A DNA stretch of 64,000 nt from Dicaeum eximium (taxonomy: Eukaryota > Chordata > Aves > Passeriformes > Dicaeidae): positions 6,574,244-6,638,243 of the forward strand of contig VWZP01010904.1 in assembly GCA_013396995.1 (NCBI GenBank), given 5' to 3'. The notes below the pieces were generated by a model. That model made no database searches, was not told the DNA's origin, and saw only the letters and a program-made list of their open reading frames with translations. Below, one piece after another: positions 62,001 through 64,000 of this stretch; within the stretch, counting starts at the first letter, position 1, and each line of letters starts with the position of its first letter. The position numbers and the translations under genes are program-made.

Positions 62001-63713
62001 AAAGAACTGTGTGATGTATAGCTCTAGGATTTATTCTTGTCACTACAAGTATTTTATAACCAAAATCATCTAAGCAATGTCAGGAGTCTGACAATGTAAC
62101 AAACTATATCCTCACTTACCTTAGTTGCTAAAATATAAACACATTTTTTTTTACCTCATCAGTTACCCAATCAAATTGTATTCTCCTTTTTCATTGATTT
62201 CAAGGGATCTTGCAAAACCATTAGGCATCTACAAATTTTTTAATTTCCCTGTATATATGGACAGAGTAAAACTTAGCTGTCATAGAGAATCAGCCCAAAG
62301 TCTATACTGCAGCTAAATTCAATCTGAGCCATTCCTGAAAGGCATTCTGTTCCACTGCATAACGTATATTTCATCTGTAATGAAGTATAATTTCTTCTAA
62401 GGATAGCTATCATATGATTTATGAGAGACATTACATTTGAATAAAGGAAATTCAGAGCAAAAGTTTGTTTTCTGAGTCTACTGAGACTTTGACACTCACA
62501 TTTGAGATGTGTCAATGAGACGACAATGTAACTCCTCACCATTAGCTCGAACCACCTCTTGAAATTCCTCCATAGCTGTGGATAGTTTAGAGTCCATTTT
62601 GAACATAATCCAGAATTCTGTAATCCAATACCTATTCAAACACACAGACATGGAAAAAAAAAAAAGTTTTGATCTAGTTAGGCTGAAATTTAGTATGACC
62701 CTGTATGGCTTGGAATGTTCTTCGGTCAGTTCAGGTCACACTGTGGCCCAGGCAGAGCGTGAAACAGCAGGCATTGATACTGTGCAATCCCTGTTCAGCA
62801 ACAGGTAAATAATGCTGAGTTTTACCCACAGATTTAACACACAGCATTATAGAGGCTGCTGTGAAGAAAGTTAACTCCACCCCAGACAGACACAGCACCC
62901 AGCACTATACATGTAAAAACCTGTGCTTGTTGGAAAAATGGAAATACACATTCTTACACATTCACGTATGTATGCATTTGCCTGGAAGCAAAAATGTTAC
63001 CACATCTCACACAATACTAAAGCATTCTGACATAGCCAAGAATAATCTGCTCTGAGATAATAAAATCATCACAATTCAAAACAAATTCAACTTTCCTGAT
63101 ACTATTAATTTCCCCCTTTGTGTAAAAAAAGAGGTATCCTCAATCTATTAGAGCTGAATATTTTCCCTCTCTTCTGTTTTGTCTAAACTGAGGTATCAAA
63201 CTTCATTATACTTAATAGGTAAAAACTGAAGTGTTCCAGGACCATTGCAGGTAGAATTACTAAGGAGAATTCCCTACCAAATTCAACAGAGCTTTGCTTA
63301 GTATAAAATATCTGCAATATCCCACTTAGTTTTTAATAGACCTATAAAATAATATTAGACACACTTTATCATTTCCTGAGCACTGTCAATTTGCACAGAT
63401 ATTTAAGATACAGATTCATACAGACTCAGTTCAAAACTGTGACCTGACAACACCTGCACTGATTTAAACAGATCTGCTAAAAGCCAGTTGGACCTTTTTA
63501 TGTAAAGCTGCTAAAGTGAACCTTGAAAAGCTGAAGTCGAATATCTGTTTCTCTTTTTAATGTCCATTTCAGATATGCAAAAACATATTTATATTTTTCA
63601 CATGGATGACTGTAGACTAATAGCTACCAAGAATATACTTACCTCACAAAATAGCATATCTTTACACACAGCATGGAAGAGTTATTTTCTAAAGCATTAA
63701 GATAGGTAGAAAA
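46956..63713 (-). CDS. RASGRP1: RASGRP1, diacylglycerol/calcium-regulated Ras exchange factor (5' end outside window)
   Basis: Exons in transcript order: 63643-63713, 62500-62631, 61269-61422, 57992-58165, 57157-57273, 55205-55480, 53919-53999, 53169-53273, 52067-52176, 51277-51421, 50535-50571, 49820-49963, 48210-48583, 46956-47090. Together 2055 nt, 684 residues plus stop, all GT-AG with continuous phase. They match human RASGRP1 from about residue 107 to the end (human 797 residues, from memory). The protein is recruited to membranes by diacylglycerol through its C1 domain and loads GTP on Ras, notably downstream of the T-cell receptor. Domains in order: end of the REM/RasGEF_N domain, CDC25/RasGEF catalytic domain, linker, EF hands, C1, a long basic tail and a coiled coil ending RDCS. 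A His aligning with the human His212 reported as a pH sensor is kept (LSDHLTYL). The second EF-hand loop differs from human at two positions. The N-terminal exons lie to the right of the window. Confidence 0.96.
47094..47122. repeat. (AAAC)n microsatellite at the RASGRP1 last-exon acceptor
   Basis: Five to six AAAC units followed by a run of A on the + strand. On the RASGRP1 strand this is T-run plus (GTTT)n immediately before the acceptor TAG of the last coding exon. Confidence 0.85.
48210..48583 (-). CDS. RASGRP1: RASGRP1 long exon of the C-terminal tail
   Basis: 374 nt encoding 124 residues from QEESSFTFPNGEVVEHSEDS, DRTIMLMGSSAQKISVRLK and STQTDPAL through RRKAFVKWENKDSS to PSYQELEQ. Acceptor tatattttaaag, donor GTACAT. 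The middle (about 48330-48420) is diverged from human, while FTFPNGE, SKDRTIMLMG, KAFVKWENKDS and YQELEQ are kept. Confidence 0.94.
48908..48948. repeat. Tandem repeat, 20-21 bp unit, two copies
   Basis: atgcacattgtcag followed by tataaat or ataaat, twice in a row, inside a RASGRP1 intron. Confidence 0.85.
49820..49963 (-). CDS. RASGRP1: RASGRP1 exon, end of C1 domain and hinge
   Basis: 144 nt encoding DCGMNCHKQCKDLVVIECKR then RPKTSAADSSPSALASSLCP and VGVKEQFH. It completes the C1 pattern H-x12-C-x2-C-x13-C-x2-C-x4-H-x2-C-x7-C with full spacing. The part after the C1 is poorly conserved with human. Acceptor ttttatttacag, donor GTGAGA. Confidence 0.94.
50535..50571 (-). CDS. RASGRP1: RASGRP1 37-nt exon inside the C1 domain
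   Basis: Very short exon encoding LWGVIKQGYRCK plus one base of the next Asp. It bridges the C1 loop between the second and third zinc Cys. Acceptor gaatttcag, donor GTAAAG. Phases fit both neighbours exactly, and the human C1 sequence reads the same. Confidence 0.95.
51277..51421 (-). CDS. RASGRP1: RASGRP1 exon, EF hand 2 and first half of C1 domain
   Basis: 145 nt encoding [40 protein letters not shown] and FCDNCAGF. It supplies the first His and first two Cys of the C1 zinc sites (H-x12-C-x2-C). Acceptor tgtttatttccag, donor GTAAGC. Confidence 0.97.
52067..52176 (-). CDS. RASGRP1: RASGRP1 exon, EF hand 1 and start of EF hand 2
   Basis: 110 nt encoding SVFKNYDHDQDGYISQEEFE then KIAASFPFSFCVMAKDW. 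EF1 has a canonical 12-residue loop (DHDQDGYISQEE). EF2 begins at AKDW, where human has DKDR as I remember it; the Trp codon is split TG|G with the next exon. Acceptor cttgtgcag, donor GTGAGT. Confidence 0.95.
53169..53273 (-). CDS. RASGRP1: RASGRP1 exon, autoinhibitory linker
   Basis: 105 nt, phase 0, encoding PMTPSKPPVVADWASGVAPK then PDPKTISKHVQRMVD. The acceptor has a T9 tract before cag; donor GTAAGT. It links the catalytic domain to the EF hands. Confidence 0.96.
53919..53999 (-). CDS. RASGRP1: RASGRP1 exon, end of GEF domain and linker
   Basis: 81 nt, phase 0, encoding [20 protein letters not shown] then PRSHRAA. Acceptor gtttgttttcag, donor GTAAGG. It ends the GEF core and begins the linker that contributes to autoinhibition in the human protein. 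Confidence 0.95.
54442..54639 (-). other. Candidate cassette exon in RASGRP1 intron
   Basis: A 198-nt segment open in the RASGRP1 reading phase (66 codons, phase 0 at both ends). It is preceded by a strong acceptor (tcttcctttcttgtttctcag, of which the last 20 bases are near-ideal) and followed by a weaker donor (tat|GTGAAG). The host intron is also phase 0, so inclusion would keep the frame. The peptide (FCVLFDLNKYLILEKPDSPL ... GLKYSY) resembles nothing I know and has no counterpart in human RASGRP1 as I remember it. Confidence 0.25.
55205..55480 (-). CDS. RASGRP1: RASGRP1 exon, catalytic domain with helical hairpin
   Basis: 276 nt, phase 0, encoding 92 residues from VFNEMTELLSSYRNYDSYRR through IPILGVHLKDLISLYEGMPD to NMDLVHLLT. 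Acceptor ttttattttcag, donor GTAAGT. The GVHLKDLISLYEGMPDYLED block is nearly identical to human. Confidence 0.97.
55481..57156 (-). other. RASGRP1 intron without recognised elements
   Basis: 1.7 kb of AT-rich sequence between two catalytic-domain exons. I see no coding potential or mobile element. Confidence 0.8.
57157..57273 (-). CDS. RASGRP1: RASGRP1 exon, catalytic domain
   Basis: 117 nt, phase 0, encoding [20 protein letters not shown] then SSISRLKETSSCVPHDVIK. It holds the [12 protein letters not shown] motif typical of RasGEF domains. Acceptor gtcaacacag, donor GTTAGT. Confidence 0.97.
57992..58165 (-). CDS. RASGRP1: RASGRP1 exon, catalytic domain
   Basis: 174 nt, phase 0, encoding FSDYQNYIVNSCVKENPTME, RSISLCNGISQWVQLMVLSR and PTPQLRAEVFIKFIHVAQ. 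Acceptor tgtttaag, donor GTCAGT. It forms helices of the RasGEF core. Confidence 0.97.
58166..61268 (-). other. RASGRP1 intron (3.1 kb) within the catalytic region
   Basis: Largest RASGRP1 intron in the window. AT-rich with stops in all frames, and no element recognised. An AAAT/AAAC microsatellite at about 61240-61263 directly abuts the donor of the exon at 61269-61422. Confidence 0.8.
61269..61422 (-). CDS. RASGRP1: RASGRP1 exon, start of the catalytic domain
   Basis: 154 nt encoding NSRDWSRKLTQRVKANTSKK, RKVSLLFDHLEPEELSDHLT and YLEFKSFRRIS. It carries the start of the CDC25-type GEF domain. The His in LSDHLTYL aligns with human His212. Acceptor ttttaacag, donor GTAAGT. Confidence 0.96.
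62500..62631 (-). CDS. RASGRP1: RASGRP1 exon, REM/RasGEF_N region
   Basis: 132 nt encoding YWITEFWIMFKMDSKLSTAM then EEFQEVVRANGEELHCRLID and TSQ. Acceptor tttgaatag, donor GTGAGT. The human equivalent starts YWITEFWVMFKMD. Confidence 0.95.
63643..63713 (-). CDS. RASGRP1: RASGRP1 exon, end of the REM domain (first visible)
   Basis: 71 nt, entering in phase 0 and ending with AG of a split Arg. Acceptor ttccttaacag, donor GTAAGT. Translation FSTYLNALENNSSMLCVKIC then YFV aligns without gaps to human ITLYKDALAKNSPGLCLKIC. The C-terminal half is near-identical and the N-terminal half diverged. Its short length and divergence explain why it is easy to miss. Confidence 0.88.
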
Positions 63714-64000
63714 CTGTTAAGGAAAACCACATCCATTCATATATGATGTAAAATGTAACATGCCTGATACTTCCCAACCTGTAAGCACTAAGAATCATCT
63801 TGCTGAGGGCAAATATTATACCAGATTAGGGTTTTACATGAGTATATACAAAGTATATCCAAGGTTGTTACCAAAGTTTATTGCAACTATGACTACTATG
63901 AGTAATATTCATGCCATTGCCAGAGTACTGGGTAGGGTTGACCAGTGAAGGGATTCTGTTTTCTACATGTTTCTTTGCAACATGCCTCACAATTTCTCAT
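63714..64000 (-). other. RASGRP1 intron reaching the window edge
   Basis: AT-rich sequence upstream of the first visible RASGRP1 exon. The next exon (REM domain start) was not found and must lie beyond the window. Confidence 0.75.

Noticed and set aside
25978..63713. Alternative assignment as the paralogous pair FAM98A and RASGRP3
   Set aside because: The FAM98 protein matches human FAM98B more closely (PDRGGRP, EPPPPEMPPWQKRQ and the GGYRRY end), and the exchange factor matches RASGRP1 including its C-terminal coiled coil ending DCS.
1..64000. CRISPR arrays, operons, tRNA or rRNA genes
   Set aside because: No regularly spaced repeats, no tRNA cloverleaf signatures noticed, and the gene structure is clearly vertebrate.

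Overview
The window reads as bird nuclear DNA. Two vertebrate genes with GT-AG introns lie tail to tail: FAM98B on the + strand (coding 25978-40238, 8 exons, complete) and RASGRP1 on the - strand (coding 46956 to beyond the right edge, 14 exons seen, 5' end missing). A worn CR1-type LINE tail (about 5650-5752), a TG...CA long terminal repeat of a kind common in birds (24072-25406) and fairly compact introns point to birds. The species cannot be named from the sequence. Two families of vertebrate paralogues share this neighbour pair (FAM98A with RASGRP3, FAM98B with RASGRP1). Residue-level resemblance to the human proteins as I remember them, including the glycine-rich GGYRRY tail and the RASGRP1 C-terminal coiled coil, decides for FAM98B and RASGRP1.

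Layout. Positions 1-24,000 are almost all gene-free. The first 1.9 kb may be the 3' untranslated end of an upstream + strand gene (SPRED1 would be expected from human gene order), but no coding sequence confirms it. The rest is AT-rich intergenic DNA with a few small repeats, some possibly conserved blocks, and one GC-rich minus-strand open segment (22061-22315) whose translation resembles part of a laminin-G/pentraxin fold. At 24072-25406 two near-identical LTR copies stand head to tail across a single N, so this is either a false assembly duplication or a provirus whose interior was not assembled. A CpG-rich promoter with a 31-base N gap follows (about 25550-26400), then FAM98B. The convergent interval 40239-46955 holds both 3' ends. 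RASGRP1 runs leftwards from the right edge and shows part of the REM/RasGEF_N domain, the CDC25 catalytic domain, two EF hands, a C1 zinc-finger domain and the C-terminal coiled coil.

The two genes have unrelated roles: FAM98B is a subunit of the RTCB tRNA-ligase complex, and RASGRP1 is a diacylglycerol- and calcium-regulated Ras exchange factor of lymphocytes. Their adjacency is ancestral vertebrate gene order rather than a functional unit. The points most worth checking are the LTR-N-LTR junction, the altered second EF hand of RASGRP1 (first loop position Ala, fourth Trp), a 198-nt phase-0 cassette-exon candidate inside RASGRP1, and the laminin-G-like segment. I found no CRISPR array, operon or other prokaryote-like system, and nothing I would call a new system with confidence.
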